From NCBI GenBank assembly GCA_050247895.1, contig JBFWTJ010000014.1, forward strand, positions 1 through 23,677: a DNA stretch of 23,677 bases, read 5' to 3'. Position 1 is the first letter of the stretch, and each line of letters starts with the position of its first letter. Position numbers and translations under genes: made by a program. Below, piece after piece: positions 15,074 through 23,008 of this stretch. This DNA is from CAVPEW01 sp050247895. Lineage in GTDB: Bacteria > Actinomycetota > Acidimicrobiia > Acidimicrobiales > VFJN01. Under the pieces are notes generated by a model. That model worked only from the letters and a program-made list of their open reading frames with translations. It ran no database searches and was not told the origin of the DNA.

Positions 15074-16669
15074 TCAGCCGGCGCTCACCCCGAGGGCGGA
15101 CCAGTCCATGTTCTGGATGACGGCCAGCCAGGGCAGGTCGGCCCCGCCCACGACGCCGGGCCGGCTGACCACGAAGGCCCGCGGCCGGCACACCGGGATG
15201 GCGACGGGTGACTCGGCCAGCTCGCTGCCGATGCCGGCCCAGGCCTCCTGGGCCTCGTCGCTGTCGAGCTCGTAGGTGTCGGCCTCGGCCCGGGCGTCGA
15301 TGATCGACTGGGGTAGGTAGCCGGCGCTGCGGGCCTGGTAGCTGTTGAGCGCGGCGGCCGGCGAGGGCCCGCCGATGAGCAGGGTCGTGAACGTGTCGCC
15401 CCGGCCCTCGCCGAAGGCGGCCGAGACCTCGGCGCCGGGCAGGGGGGTCAGCTCGACGTCGAGGCCGAGGTCCTGCCACTGGCTCTGGAGGACCTGGGCG
15501 GTCGACGCGTAGGGCTCGAGGCCGGCTGCGACCAGCATGGTGACCGACAGGTCCGCTCCGCCGGCCTGCTCGAGCTGGGCCCGGGCCTCGTCGGCGTCGT
15601 ACTCGAGGTCGTCGAGCCCGTCCTGGTACCCGACCACGGTCGGTGCGAAGGGCTGCACCTGGGCCGGGCACTGGTCGTAGAAGAGCTCGCTGCCGATGGT
15701 GGCCCGGTCGATGCCCAGGCTGAGGGCCTTCAGCACCTCGGGGGTCAGGCCCGGCTCGGACTTGGTGTTCACCGCCACGACCAGCGGGCTGATCGACTCG
15801 TAGGTCTCGACCTCGGCGTCGCTCAGCCCCTCGAGGTCGGGGTAGGTGGCGGGCGAGAAGAAGGTCAGGTCAAGCTCGCCGGCCCGGAAGGCGTTGAGCC
15901 GGGTCAGCTCGTCGGGGATGCTGCGGACCGTCACCCGAGCCACCTTCGCCCCCTCGGGATCCCAGTAGTCGTCGTTGCGCTCGTAGACGACCTGGGTCTC
16001 GTTGGAGCTGGCCACGACCGGCACGTAGGGACCCGAACCCGCGGGGTTGGCGTTGATGTCCTGCTGGGCGACGACCTGGCCGCTGACCATCGCGCCGGCC
16101 CAGGTGCCCAGCTTGTCGAGGATCGTGCCGTCGGGCGCGCTCAGGTCGAGCCGCACGGTCGTGTCGTCCACGACGGTGACCGACTGGAGGGTGGTCAGCT
16201 TGAGGTTGCTGGGCAGCAGGCCCGCGGCCCGCTCCAGGTTCGCCTTGGCCACCTCGGCGTCGAAGGCCGACCCGTCGTGGAACACGACGTCGTCGCGCAG
16301 CGACAGGGTGAGGGACTTCAGGTCGTCGGAGAACTCCCACGAGGTCGCCAGCATCGGTACGACCTCCATGTCGGCGCCCGAGAAGGTCACCAACCGGTCG
16401 TAGACCTGGAGCAGGAAGGCCGTGGGCGGGCCGCCCACGCCCGCGACGCGGTGCGGGTCCCAGCCGGTGAAGTTGGCCAGCGTGGCCAGGCGCAGCTCGG
16501 CGTCGCGGTCCAGCTCGGAGCCCGAGCCGGTCGACCCGCCGGTGTCGGCGGTCGTCGAGGTGCCGTCGCCCCCGGCCGAGCCGCCGCCGTCGTCGTCGTC
16601 CCCACCGCACGCGGCGGCCAGCAGGGCGGCGATGACGAGTGCCGCCGTCGCTCGCAGGAAGTGCTTCAT
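15074..16669 (-). CDS. dppA: ABC transporter substrate-binding lipoprotein (SBP family 5)
   Basis: Extracytoplasmic receptor of the importer, 531 residues, family 5 (peptide/nickel/opine type). The signal peptide ends in a lipobox, LLAAAC, with lipidated C21. A flexible Gly/Asp/Ser/Thr linker follows to about residue 52. The mature domain starts LRLATLANFTGWDPHRV and contains the family hallmark FHDGSAFDAEVAKANLERA and a GSGPYVP block. Family 5 receptors bind peptides but also sugars, opines and other organics, so the ligand is open. A GGAGAGGGA ribosome site is 5 bases before the ATG. It is the first gene of dppABCDF-cyclase and follows a long leader from a promoter at 16925-16953. Confidence 0.93.
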   Translation of the reverse strand: MKHFLRATAALVIAALLAAACGGDDDDGGGSAGGDGTSTTADTGGSTGSGSELDRDAELRLATLANFTGWDPHRVAGVGGPPTAFLLQVYDRLVTFSGADMEVVPMLATSWEFSDDLKSLTLSLRDDVVFHDGSAFDAEVAKANLERAAGLLPSNLKLTTLQSVTVVDDTTVRLDLSAPDGTILDKLGTWAGAMVSGQVVAQQDINANPAGSGPYVPVVASSNETQVVYERNDDYWDPEGAKVARVTVRSIPDELTRLNAFRAGELDLTFFSPATYPDLEGLSDAEVETYESISPLVVAVNTKSEPGLTPEVLKALSLGIDRATIGSELFYDQCPAQVQPFAPTVVGYQDGLDDLEYDADEARAQLEQAGGADLSVTMLVAAGLEPYASTAQVLQSQWQDLGLDVELTPLPGAEVSAAFGEGRGDTFTTLLIGGPSPAAALNSYQARSAGYLPQSIIDARAEADTYELDSDEAQEAWAGIGSELAESPVAIPVCRPRAFVVSRPGVVGGADLPWLAVIQNMDWSALGVSAG

Positions 16670-16918
16670 GTCGTTCCCTCTCCGTTCCCTCGAAGGGCCG
16701 CCTGTCCGTGCGGTCCTGCGTCGGTGGCGATCTCCTCGGATGGCACCGCTGCTGCGCGGGCCACGGCCGGACCGGTCACCTGATCCCCCTGGGGCGACGC
16801 CCCAGATCCGTCGCCGCCGTGCGGGCGTGCCGCACCGGGGCTGCTCGCTGCGCTGCCTCCACAGCCGTCGTCGGCCTCCACCGCGCCCCCCCGGTGCCCA
16901 GTCCCTCCGGCGCGACCC
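16670..16918 (-). other. long structured 5' leader of the dpp operon
   Basis: About 249 bases separate the inferred transcription start from dppA. Two strong hairpins lie 13 bases apart: CTGGGGC/GCCCCAG with a 3-base loop (16789-16805) and GTGCGG/CCGCAC with a 5-base loop (16819-16835). I do not recognise a riboswitch class here and see no supported small gene. It may act in attenuation or RNA stability. Confidence 0.4.
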
Positions 16919-16921
16919 GTT

Positions 16922-16953
16922 GGTAAGCTACGGCTTACTCGCCAGTCAGTCAA
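16922..16953 (-). promoter_or_regulatory. dpp operon promoter with overlapping dyad operator (site A)
   Basis: Reading leftwards, -35 TTGACT (16948-16953) and -10 TAGCTT (16925-16930) are separated by 17 bases. A perfect inverted repeat GTAAGC-TACG-GCTTAC (plus strand 16923-16938) covers the -10 and spacer. The -35 overlaps the stop codon of the upstream monooxygenase gene. The same dyad recurs at sites B and C. Confidence 0.7.
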
Positions 16954-18058
16954 GCTGGCCACCGCCCTGGCGCGACGCCGACGAGAGGTCCTTCCAGGCC
17001 CCTCGCAGGACCGGTGCGACCTCCTCCCCGAGGAGGCGGACGGCCTCCACCTGGACCTCGGGATCCAGGCCCGGGTAGTGCACCCGCAACACCAGCTCGG
17101 GTGAGACCGTCACCGGCAACCCGGCCAGCGGGACCAGCCAGGGGCGCAGCGCCGCCACGCACTCGGCGGGCGTCCCGACCACGAAGCCCGGCGGCCGGCC
17201 GTCGTCGCGACCCTCGTCGAAGGGCCTGCCGTCCAGGCCCGGCAGGTCGCCGCTCTCCTGCAACCAGCGCCGGTACTGGGCCTCGACCCGGGCCACGCCC
17301 TGCCGGCAGGTCGCCCAGGCATCGGTGGCGGCGACGAAGCCGCTGAGGCTCACCACCACCCGGAACGGCCGGGCGAAGGCGCGCACGTCGCGCAGCAGGT
17401 CGAGCCGTCGTCCCAGCTGTGCCGGCGACGACAGCACCGGCGCGATCCACCCGTCGCCGAGGCGCCCGGCACGCCGGACCCCCTCGGCCACGAAGGCGCC
17501 CAGCAGCAGCGGCGGTCCGCCCGCGGTCGCGGGCAGGGGCCGCGGCGCGACCCCCTCGTCCGGCGCCAGCAACCCGGTGCCGGTGACCGCGGTCCCGGCC
17601 CAGGCCGCCCGCAGCACCTCGACGCAGCGCTCGATGCGCTCGACCCGGGCCTTGCGCGTCGTGCCGAAGGCCCGCAGCTCGAGGTCGCGGTAGCCGAGCC
17701 CCAGGCCCAGCTCGAAGCGACCCCCGCTGAGGTGGTCCAGCAGCGCGGCGTCCTCGGCCAGGCGGAGCGGGTCGTAGAGGCCGCCCAGCGCGACGCCGGT
17801 GGCCAGGCGCAGGGTGGAGGTCTCACGGGCCAGCGCGGCCAGGGCGAGCAGGGGCGAGGGCAGGTAGCCGTCCTCGGCGAAGTGGTGCTCGCTGACCACG
17901 ACCGAGTCGAGGCCCGCCGCCTCGGCGACCCGGGCCGACTCCACCATCACCGCGACCTGCTCGCCGGTCTCGGCCGGCGTCCCGCCCACGGTCTGGAGCG
18001 CGAGCGGGCCGACGCCTACGGCCAGCGGGGGCCGGCCGCCGGTCACGCCGTCGTTCAC
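16946..18058 (-). CDS. luciferase-like (LLM class) flavin-dependent monooxygenase 1
   Basis: A 370-residue TIM-barrel protein of the bacterial-luciferase-like superfamily, which uses reduced flavin and oxygen to oxidise organic substrates. Visible hallmarks: GPLALQT near 17, VSEHHFAEDGYLPSPLLALAALA (EHH at 57-59), LATGVALGGLYDPLRLAEDAALLDHLSGGRFELGLGLGY, and GWIAPV near 206. GTG 18058 shares GTGA with the phosphotriesterase-family stop, so the two are co-translated. The longer upstream frame is shadow of that gene. Members include limonene-type monooxygenases, alkanal monooxygenases and type II Baeyer-Villiger enzymes. The sequence does not tell which. A flavin reductase partner gene is not seen nearby. 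Confidence 0.88.
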   Translation of the reverse strand: MNDGVTGGRPPLAVGVGPLALQTVGGTPAETGEQVAVMVESARVAEAAGLDSVVVSEHHFAEDGYLPSPLLALAALARETSTLRLATGVALGGLYDPLRLAEDAALLDHLSGGRFELGLGLGYRDLELRAFGTTRKARVERIERCVEVLRAAWAGTAVTGTGLLAPDEGVAPRPLPATAGGPPLLLGAFVAEGVRRAGRLGDGWIAPVLSSPAQLGRRLDLLRDVRAFARPFRVVVSLSGFVAATDAWATCRQGVARVEAQYRRWLQESGDLPGLDGRPFDEGRDDGRPPGFVVGTPAECVAALRPWLVPLAGLPVTVSPELVLRVHYPGLDPEVQVEAVRLLGEEVAPVLRGAWKDLSSASRQGGGQLD

Positions 18059-18984
18059 GAGAAGAGCCGGCGCGGGTTCTCCACCATCATCTGGTGGATG
18101 TCGTCGTCGGTGACCCCGGCGTCGCGCAGCAGCGGGAAGAAGTCGTCGGCCAGCGTGGTGAACTCGCGGTCGCCGGCGCCGAGCGGCTGCGGCCGACCGC
18201 ACCACCGCACGTGGGTGTCCAACGACATCATCAGCTGGCCGACGTAGCCCAGGCGCACCAGGCTGGCGATGCACTGGGCCCGGACCGGGTCGGGCATGAA
18301 CGCCGGCAGGCCGATGCGGTCGAAGCCCACGAAGGCACCTGCCTTCAGCAGGCGCAGGTGGAACTTGAGGTTGGCGCTGACGTCGCTGTGGCCGATGACG
18401 ATCTTCTCGGGGGCCATGCCGGCCCCGGTCAACAGCTCGATCTGCCGTTCGCCGCCCGCGCCCCGGCCGGTGTGGGTGAGGACCGGCACGCCCGTGCGGG
18501 CCGCGGCCACGCCGGCGGCGCGGATGATCGACTCCTCGATCGGCGTGACCTCGCGCCCGCCGGTGGCCACCTTGATGACCCCGGCCCGGACCCCGGTGCC
18601 GCCGATCCCCTCCTCCACCTCGTGGACGAAGATCTCGGTGAACTCCTCCTCGCCGAGCTGGCGGAAGTAGTGCGGGATCCCGTACTCGTCGGCGAAGAGG
18701 CCCGAGCAGCAGATGATCTGCACGCCGGTTCGCTCCGACAGGCGGCGCAGCAGGTCGGCGTCGCGCATCATCTCGATCGTGGTCATGTCGACGATCGTGC
18801 GGACCCCGGTCGCCTTCGCCCGCAGCAGCGACGCCGCCGCCGCCGCCTCGATGGCCGGCCAGTCCAGCGAGAGGGTGCTGTCGAGCTGGGTCCCGTCGAA
18901 GCCGATGACGATGTGCTCGTGGGGCATCGTCCAGCCCAGGTCCTCGGGTTCGACGTCACCGGTGACGGTGTGGACGATGGCCAA
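18055..18984 (-). CDS. phosphotriesterase-family hydrolase (probable lactonase or esterase)
   Basis: A 309-residue binuclear-metal amidohydrolase of the PTE/PLL family. All metal ligands are visible: H22 and H24 in PHEH, K138 in GVIKVATG (carbamylated lysine), H171 in LTHTG, H199 in IGHSD and D256 in SLDTH. Family members hydrolyse lactones, some phosphotriesters and other esters; native activity is most often lactonase. The start codon is TTG 18984, chosen because GGGAGGGAG lies 5 bases upstream and the product starts just before the first metal motif. No signal peptide, so cytosolic. First gene of a two-gene unit with monooxygenase 1, expressed from the site B promoter. A phosphatase-like role (PHP type) is possible. 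Confidence 0.9.
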   Translation of the reverse strand: MAIVHTVTGDVEPEDLGWTMPHEHIVIGFDGTQLDSTLSLDWPAIEAAAAASLLRAKATGVRTIVDMTTIEMMRDADLLRRLSERTGVQIICCSGLFADEYGIPHYFRQLGEEEFTEIFVHEVEEGIGGTGVRAGVIKVATGGREVTPIEESIIRAAGVAAARTGVPVLTHTGRGAGGERQIELLTGAGMAPEKIVIGHSDVSANLKFHLRLLKAGAFVGFDRIGLPAFMPDPVRAQCIASLVRLGYVGQLMMSLDTHVRWCGRPQPLGAGDREFTTLADDFFPLLRDAGVTDDDIHQMMVENPRRLFS

Positions 18985-19029
18985 GGCAGCTCCCTCCCTG
19001 CAGCGCGCCGCCGGCCGGATGGCACGGGC

Positions 19030-19073
19030 GGAAAGCGACGGCTAACTTACCGAAGCCCGGCGACGACGGTCAA
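19030..19073. promoter_or_regulatory. divergent promoter region with dyad operator (site B)
   Basis: For the leftward phosphotriesterase gene, -35 TTGACC (19068-19073) and -10 TAAGTT (19044-19049) are 18 bases apart. The dyad core GAAAGCGACGGCTAAC (19031-19046) matches site A at 13 of 16 positions, and outer GG/CC bases (19030-19051) add symmetry. TAACTT (19043-19048) may be the -10 of the rightward monooxygenase, with only a weak -35. One bound regulator could control both directions. Confidence 0.6.
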
Positions 19074-19095
19074 GACGAGGAGGCCACACGGCGAG

Positions 19096-20088
19096 ATGGA
19101 GCGGTTCCTGTACCTCTACACGGCCACCCCGACCGACCCCGGCGACGAGCGCAACCGGGCGGCCCTCATGGCCGAGCAGGTCACCGCCGCCGCCGAGGCC
19201 GGCTTCACCGGCGTGTGGCTCCCCGAGCACCACGCCACGGCCAACTTCTTCCCCCCTCCGTTCCAGATGCTCGCCTGGCTCTCCGGGCTGGCCCCCGGGC
19301 TCGCCGCCGGCACCGCCGTGGCCCTGCCCGCCCTCTACCACCCGGTGCACCTGGCCGAGTCCGTCGCCGCGCTGGCCTGGCTCACCGAGCGACCCGTCGC
19401 GCTGGGCCTGGGGACGGGCTTCCGTCGCGCCGAGTTCGAGGCCTTCGGCGTCGAGCTCGACGACCGGCTGGCCCTGTCGATCGCCGTCGCCCAGCAGGTC
19501 GACCGGCTGCTGTCCGGCGAGACGGTGACCTTCGAGATCGGCCCGTGGCGGGCCCACGAAGCCCGCCTCTCGGTGACCCCGCGCGACCAGGTCGCGCTGC
19601 TGTGGGCCGCCCGCTCCCCCGCCGGCGTGCGGACCGCGTCCCGCTTCGCCGACGGCATCCTGCCCAACCTCATCGCCGGGTTCGACGCCCAGGCCGACCT
19701 CCTCGACGAGTTCGACCGGCTCACCGGCCGCCGGGCACGGTCCCGTCCCGTGCTCATCGACGCCGTGCTGTGCGGCGAGGCCGACCGGGCTCCCGCCGAA
19801 GCCGCCCGGCGCCTCGGCGCCGAGTGGGCCGGCTTCCGCCACTGGCGCTCCGTGGTGCCCGTCCTCGACGAATTCCTCGCCGACCCGATGGGCCGGACCG
19901 ACATCGCCCGACGGTTCGCCGCGGTGGGCGGCGCCGAGGACTACCGCGCCCTCGAGGCCGACCTCGCGGCCCGGGGCGTCGACCAGATCGGCATCCGGGT
20001 CCAGCAGGCCAGCACGTCCCAGGCCGAGGCGCTCGAGGGCATCCGCGTCGTGGGCGAGGCGCTCGCGCTCAGCGCGCCGGCTTCGTGA
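19096..20088 (+). CDS. luciferase-like (LLM class) flavin-dependent monooxygenase 2
   Basis: A 330-residue TIM-barrel flavoprotein, a second LLM-family oxidoreductase clearly different in sequence from the first. It starts MERFLYLYTATPTDPGDERN and shows VWLPEHHATANFF (EHH at 44-46), AAGTAVALPALYHPVHLAESVAAL, RPVALGLGTGFRRAEFEAFGV, and ADGILPNLIAGF. ATG 19096 is used: GAGGAGG lies 12 bases upstream, and the frame further upstream overlaps the divergent gene. Transcribed divergently from the phosphotriesterase gene across site B, so probably co-regulated. Its 3' end overlaps the convergent tetR by 20 bases. It could be an oxygenase of the same pathway or an F420-dependent relative; the cofactor cannot be fixed by eye. 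Confidence 0.87.
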   Translation: MERFLYLYTATPTDPGDERNRAALMAEQVTAAAEAGFTGVWLPEHHATANFFPPPFQMLAWLSGLAPGLAAGTAVALPALYHPVHLAESVAALAWLTERPVALGLGTGFRRAEFEAFGVELDDRLALSIAVAQQVDRLLSGETVTFEIGPWRAHEARLSVTPRDQVALLWAARSPAGVRTASRFADGILPNLIAGFDAQADLLDEFDRLTGRRARSRPVLIDAVLCGEADRAPAEAARRLGAEWAGFRHWRSVVPVLDEFLADPMGRTDIARRFAAVGGAEDYRALEADLAARGVDQIGIRVQQASTSQAEALEGIRVVGEALALSAPAS

Positions 20089-20719
20089 CCCCGAGCTGAC
20101 CGGCGGCCAGGTCGGTCAGGAACTCGGCGAACTCCTCGATCGACACGTAGGTGCGGAACACCCGGCCCTGCAACGCCCACTGGTGGGCAAGGAAGACCAG
20201 CGAGTCGGCCAGGAGCTGGATCCGCTGCTCGTGCACGTCGACCGAGTCCCCGCTGGCCCTCTGCAGGACCCGCAACATCGACGCCCGGGTGCTCTCGGTG
20301 TTGGCCGCCACGACCTCGAGCTGGTCGGGCGAGAGGTGCTGGGCCTCCCGGTAGACGATCAGGAAGCCCGCCCGCTCCTCGTGGCACAGGGTGACGAAGG
20401 CGGTGATGGCCCGGTGGAGCGCCTCGTAGCCCGGGCCCGCCGCTTCGGCGCTCTCGGCCAGGACCTGGTCGACCTCGTTGGTCAGCCGGCCGAAGATCAA
20501 CAGCAACAGGTCGCGCTTGGACCCGATGTACTTGTAGAGCGCGCCGACGGTGATCCCGGCCTTGCGGGCCACCTCGTCGACGCCGGTCGGGCTGTAGCCC
20601 TTCTGGACCATCAACTCGGTCGCGGCCCGCATGATGTCGTCGCGACGCGACGCGACCAGCTCGACGTTCTCGATGCGGGACGGGATGTCGTAGGCGCTCG
20701 CGTTGGCCTTGCGTGGCAT
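20069..20719 (-). CDS. TetR-family transcriptional regulator
   Basis: A 216-residue one-component regulator. The N-terminal TetR DNA-binding domain spans about residues 24-75, with helix-turn-helix TGVDEVARKAGITVGALYKYIGSKRDLL. The remaining helices form the ligand and dimer domain, ending in EFAEFLTDLAAGQLG. ATG 20719 is chosen: it lies 1 base after the CoA-transferase stop with a GGTGGG ribosome site, so it is the second gene of that operon. A 12-codon longer start at 20755 is less likely. About 23 residues precede the HTH domain. It is the only DNA-binding regulator in the accessory block, so it is the natural candidate to bind dyads A, B and C. Site C drives its own operon, which implies autoregulation. 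The ligand might be a CoA thioester, by analogy only. Confidence 0.92.
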   Translation of the reverse strand: MPRKANASAYDIPSRIENVELVASRRDDIMRAATELMVQKGYSPTGVDEVARKAGITVGALYKYIGSKRDLLLLIFGRLTNEVDQVLAESAEAAGPGYEALHRAITAFVTLCHEERAGFLIVYREAQHLSPDQLEVVAANTESTRASMLRVLQRASGDSVDVHEQRIQLLADSLVFLAHQWALQGRVFRTYVSIEEFAEFLTDLAAGQLGVTKPAR

Positions 20720-20720
20720 C

Positions 20721-22928
20721 TCACCCACCTGGCGCGTCGATCGGGTCGTCGCCATCCAAAGGGCCGCCGAGGGCCGGCGCCGAGCCGAGCCTCCGCCACC
20801 GTCCCGCTCCGACGTCGATCAGCTGGTCGACGCTGAGGAGCGTACCCCAGGCGGCATCCTCGACCGTGGTGACCCGGAGGTCGCCGCGGTCGCGCCCGCC
20901 CAGGGCGAAGTCCTTGAAGTCCTGGGCCCGGTACGCGGGCACCCCGACACCGCCCCAGGCCGCCAGGAGCTCGTCCACCTCCCCCGCCGCCACGGCGGCG
21001 CCCAGCACCTGCTCGGTCGCCTCGGACCAGGCCCGGTCCCCCGGGTCGAACCGGTCGGCCAACCCGGGCACCACCCGGCGCAGGGCGCGCCAGCCCTCGT
21101 CGTCGGCCACCCCGAGCAGGATCCAACCGTCGCGGGCCGGGTAGAGCCGGTGGGTCGCCGTCGGGCCGACGGGGTCGGGCCCCAGGGTCACGGCCCGCCA
21201 GTCGGTGCCCGGCGTGACGAGCAGGTCGGCGTGGCGGAACAGCGCGGTGGTCAGCAGGGACACCTCGGTCGAGGGTCGGGTGCCCCAGCGCCAGCGGGCC
21301 ACCAGGGCCGCGGTCGCCACGCACGCGGCGAACAGCGAGGTGGTGTTGTCGATGAACCCGCCGCTGTAGCCCACCGGGGCCGTGCCGCCACCCTGGACCA
21401 GCGGACCACCGGTCAGCGACTCGAAGACGGCGTCGATCGAGGGCAGGCCCCGGTCCGGCCCGGTGGCACCGAAGCCGGTCACGCAGCACTCGATGGCGCC
21501 CAGGTCGTCGTCGCCGGGTGGCAGGCCCAGCTTCTCGGCCAGGGTCGAGCGGAAGTTGTGCAGGAGGAGGTCCGACCGGCCGACCAGGTCCCGCAGCCGG
21601 CGCCGGCCGTCCTCGCCGTCCAGCTCCACCACCGCCGAGGTCTTGCCCCGGTTCACGCTCACGAAGCTGTAGCCCAGGGCCCGGAAGGGATCTCCCGAGG
21701 GGGACTCCACCTTGGCCACCTCGGCCCCCAGGCCACCGAGCACGACCGAGGCACCCGGCGCGGCGGCGAAGGTGCCCAGGTCGACCACGCGCAGTCCCGC
21801 CAAGGGCGGCCCGTCGGGGTCGGCCGGCGAGCCGAGGTCGCCGGGCAGGCCGCGCGCCAGCAGGGCGGGGTCGTGCCGGCCCAGCGGCGGCGCCGGGCGG
21901 GTCGCCGGGCGGGCCCCGTCGAGCGCGAAGGGCGTGCCGGGGACGACGAGGGGACCCCGCTGCGGATCGTCCACCTCGGCCCGGCCCCCGATGGCCACCA
22001 CCTGGTCGACCTCGAGCGCCTCGCCGGGCTCGAGGACCGGCGAGGCGATGACGCCCTCGGCTCGGAACCGGGCCAGCCAGTCGGCCACCGACCGGGTCCG
22101 CAGCACCGCCTGGATCTCCTCGGTCAGCGCGACCCGGTCGGCCGCCTCGGCGATGCCGAAGGGCGCGCCCTCGAAGCGGGGATCGACGAGCAGGTCGGGT
22201 CGGTCGAGGGCGAGGCAGATGTTCACCCACAGCGGGACGCTGACCGCGCCCAGCAGGATCCAGCCGTCGGCCGCCTCGAAGAAGCGGATGAGCGGTGTGG
22301 TGATCCGGCGGGGGTCCCCGTCCAGCTCGGGGAGCGACGCCCCGGTCGGCGACACCGTGGCCGAGAAGAGCTGGGCTCCCAGCGCTCCGGCCACGTAGGA
22401 GGTGCGCACGAGCTGGGGTGCGCCCGGCGCCGCGGGCAGGACCGCCAGGGCCCCGGTCACCGCCAGGAGGGCGGCGCCCAGGGCGGCGGCCGGCTCGACC
22501 AGGAAGAAGGGAGCGGGGCGGCTGCCCTGCTGCGCGTGGAGGATCCCCGTGACCGCCTCGGCCGCCGAGCTGCGGACCTCGGGAGGCGGAGGCGGACCGT
22601 CGAGCCCACCCTCGCCGAAGCCGGTCCCGACGACGACGGTGACCAACCGGGCCCGGGGCTGGCCGGCGGCGACCCAGGTCGCCTCGTCGGTGACGACGAG
22701 GTCGGCCGCGGGAGCCCGCTGGGCCAGCGCGGCGGCCACGTCGTCGACCACGACGCTGTGCTTGCCCGCAGCCCACACCGGGAAGGCGGACCGGGTCCGG
22801 GCCGGGCACCCCTCGGGCGGCTCGAGCATCACCACGTCGGCCCCGAACCGGGCCAGGAGCCCACCGGCGAGCGCGACGGCCTCGTCCCCGGTGGCCTCGA
22901 TGACGGTCAACCGGCCCAACGGCTCCAT
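20721..22928 (-). CDS. tandem-fused class III (CaiB/BaiF-type) CoA-transferase
   Basis: A 735-residue protein made of two CoA-transferase family III units in one chain. The first spans about residues 5-360 and the second 375-720. Paired motifs show the duplication: FGADVVMLEPP versus LGAEVAKVESP, and DGWILLG at 221-227 and again at 600-606. Family III enzymes swap CoA between acids through a catalytic aspartate. Unit 2 has it as D527 in GGFIDNTTSLFAA; unit 1 has glutamate at the matching place (E145 in FFLVEPAAALGAA). Normal family members are about 400 residues and work as interlocked dimers, so the fusion may be an obligate pseudo-dimer with one active site. ATG 22928 has AGGGAGGG upstream. 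A racemase-like role is possible. Confidence 0.88.
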   Translation of the reverse strand: MEPLGRLTVIEATGDEAVALAGGLLARFGADVVMLEPPEGCPARTRSAFPVWAAGKHSVVVDDVAAALAQRAPAADLVVTDEATWVAAGQPRARLVTVVVGTGFGEGGLDGPPPPPEVRSSAAEAVTGILHAQQGSRPAPFFLVEPAAALGAALLAVTGALAVLPAAPGAPQLVRTSYVAGALGAQLFSATVSPTGASLPELDGDPRRITTPLIRFFEAADGWILLGAVSVPLWVNICLALDRPDLLVDPRFEGAPFGIAEAADRVALTEEIQAVLRTRSVADWLARFRAEGVIASPVLEPGEALEVDQVVAIGGRAEVDDPQRGPLVVPGTPFALDGARPATRPAPPLGRHDPALLARGLPGDLGSPADPDGPPLAGLRVVDLGTFAAAPGASVVLGGLGAEVAKVESPSGDPFRALGYSFVSVNRGKTSAVVELDGEDGRRRLRDLVGRSDLLLHNFRSTLAEKLGLPPGDDDLGAIECCVTGFGATGPDRGLPSIDAVFESLTGGPLVQGGGTAPVGYSGGFIDNTTSLFAACVATAALVARWRWGTRPSTEVSLLTTALFRHADLLVTPGTDWRAVTLGPDPVGPTATHRLYPARDGWILLGVADDEGWRALRRVVPGLADRFDPGDRAWSEATEQVLGAAVAAGEVDELLAAWGGVGVPAYRAQDFKDFALGGRDRGDLRVTTVEDAAWGTLLSVDQLIDVGAGRWRRLGSAPALGGPLDGDDPIDAPGG

Positions 22929-22947
22929 GGAACCCTCCCTTCCCGTC

Positions 22948-22979
22948 GGAAAGCTAGGGATTACTATCTAGCGGGTCAA
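22948..22979 (-). promoter_or_regulatory. CoA-transferase/tetR promoter with overlapping dyad operator (site C)
   Basis: Leftward -35 TTGACC (22974-22979), a 17-base spacer and -10 TAGCTT (22951-22956). The plus-strand core GAAAGCTAGGGATTAC (22949-22964) matches site A at 13 of 16 positions and sits in exactly the same register to the -10 box as in site A. The predicted leader to ATG 22928 is about 16 bases. Confidence 0.7.
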
Positions 22980-23008
22980 CCCACCGGGCGGGCTCCCACC
23001 GCCGCCGG

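Noticed and set aside
16670..16920. Known riboswitch in the dpp leader
   Set aside because: I looked for cobalamin, SAM, TPP and glycine signatures and could not match any conserved core.
16666..16962. 98-residue leftward frame in the dppA leader
   Set aside because: Its ATG lies upstream of the inferred -35 box, so it would not be on the transcript, and the composition is shadow-like.
18094..19095. Long in-frame extension of monooxygenase 2 (334 extra residues)
   Set aside because: It is the shadow of the divergent phosphotriesterase gene, and the real family start is MERFLYLYT at 19096 with a purine-rich site upstream.
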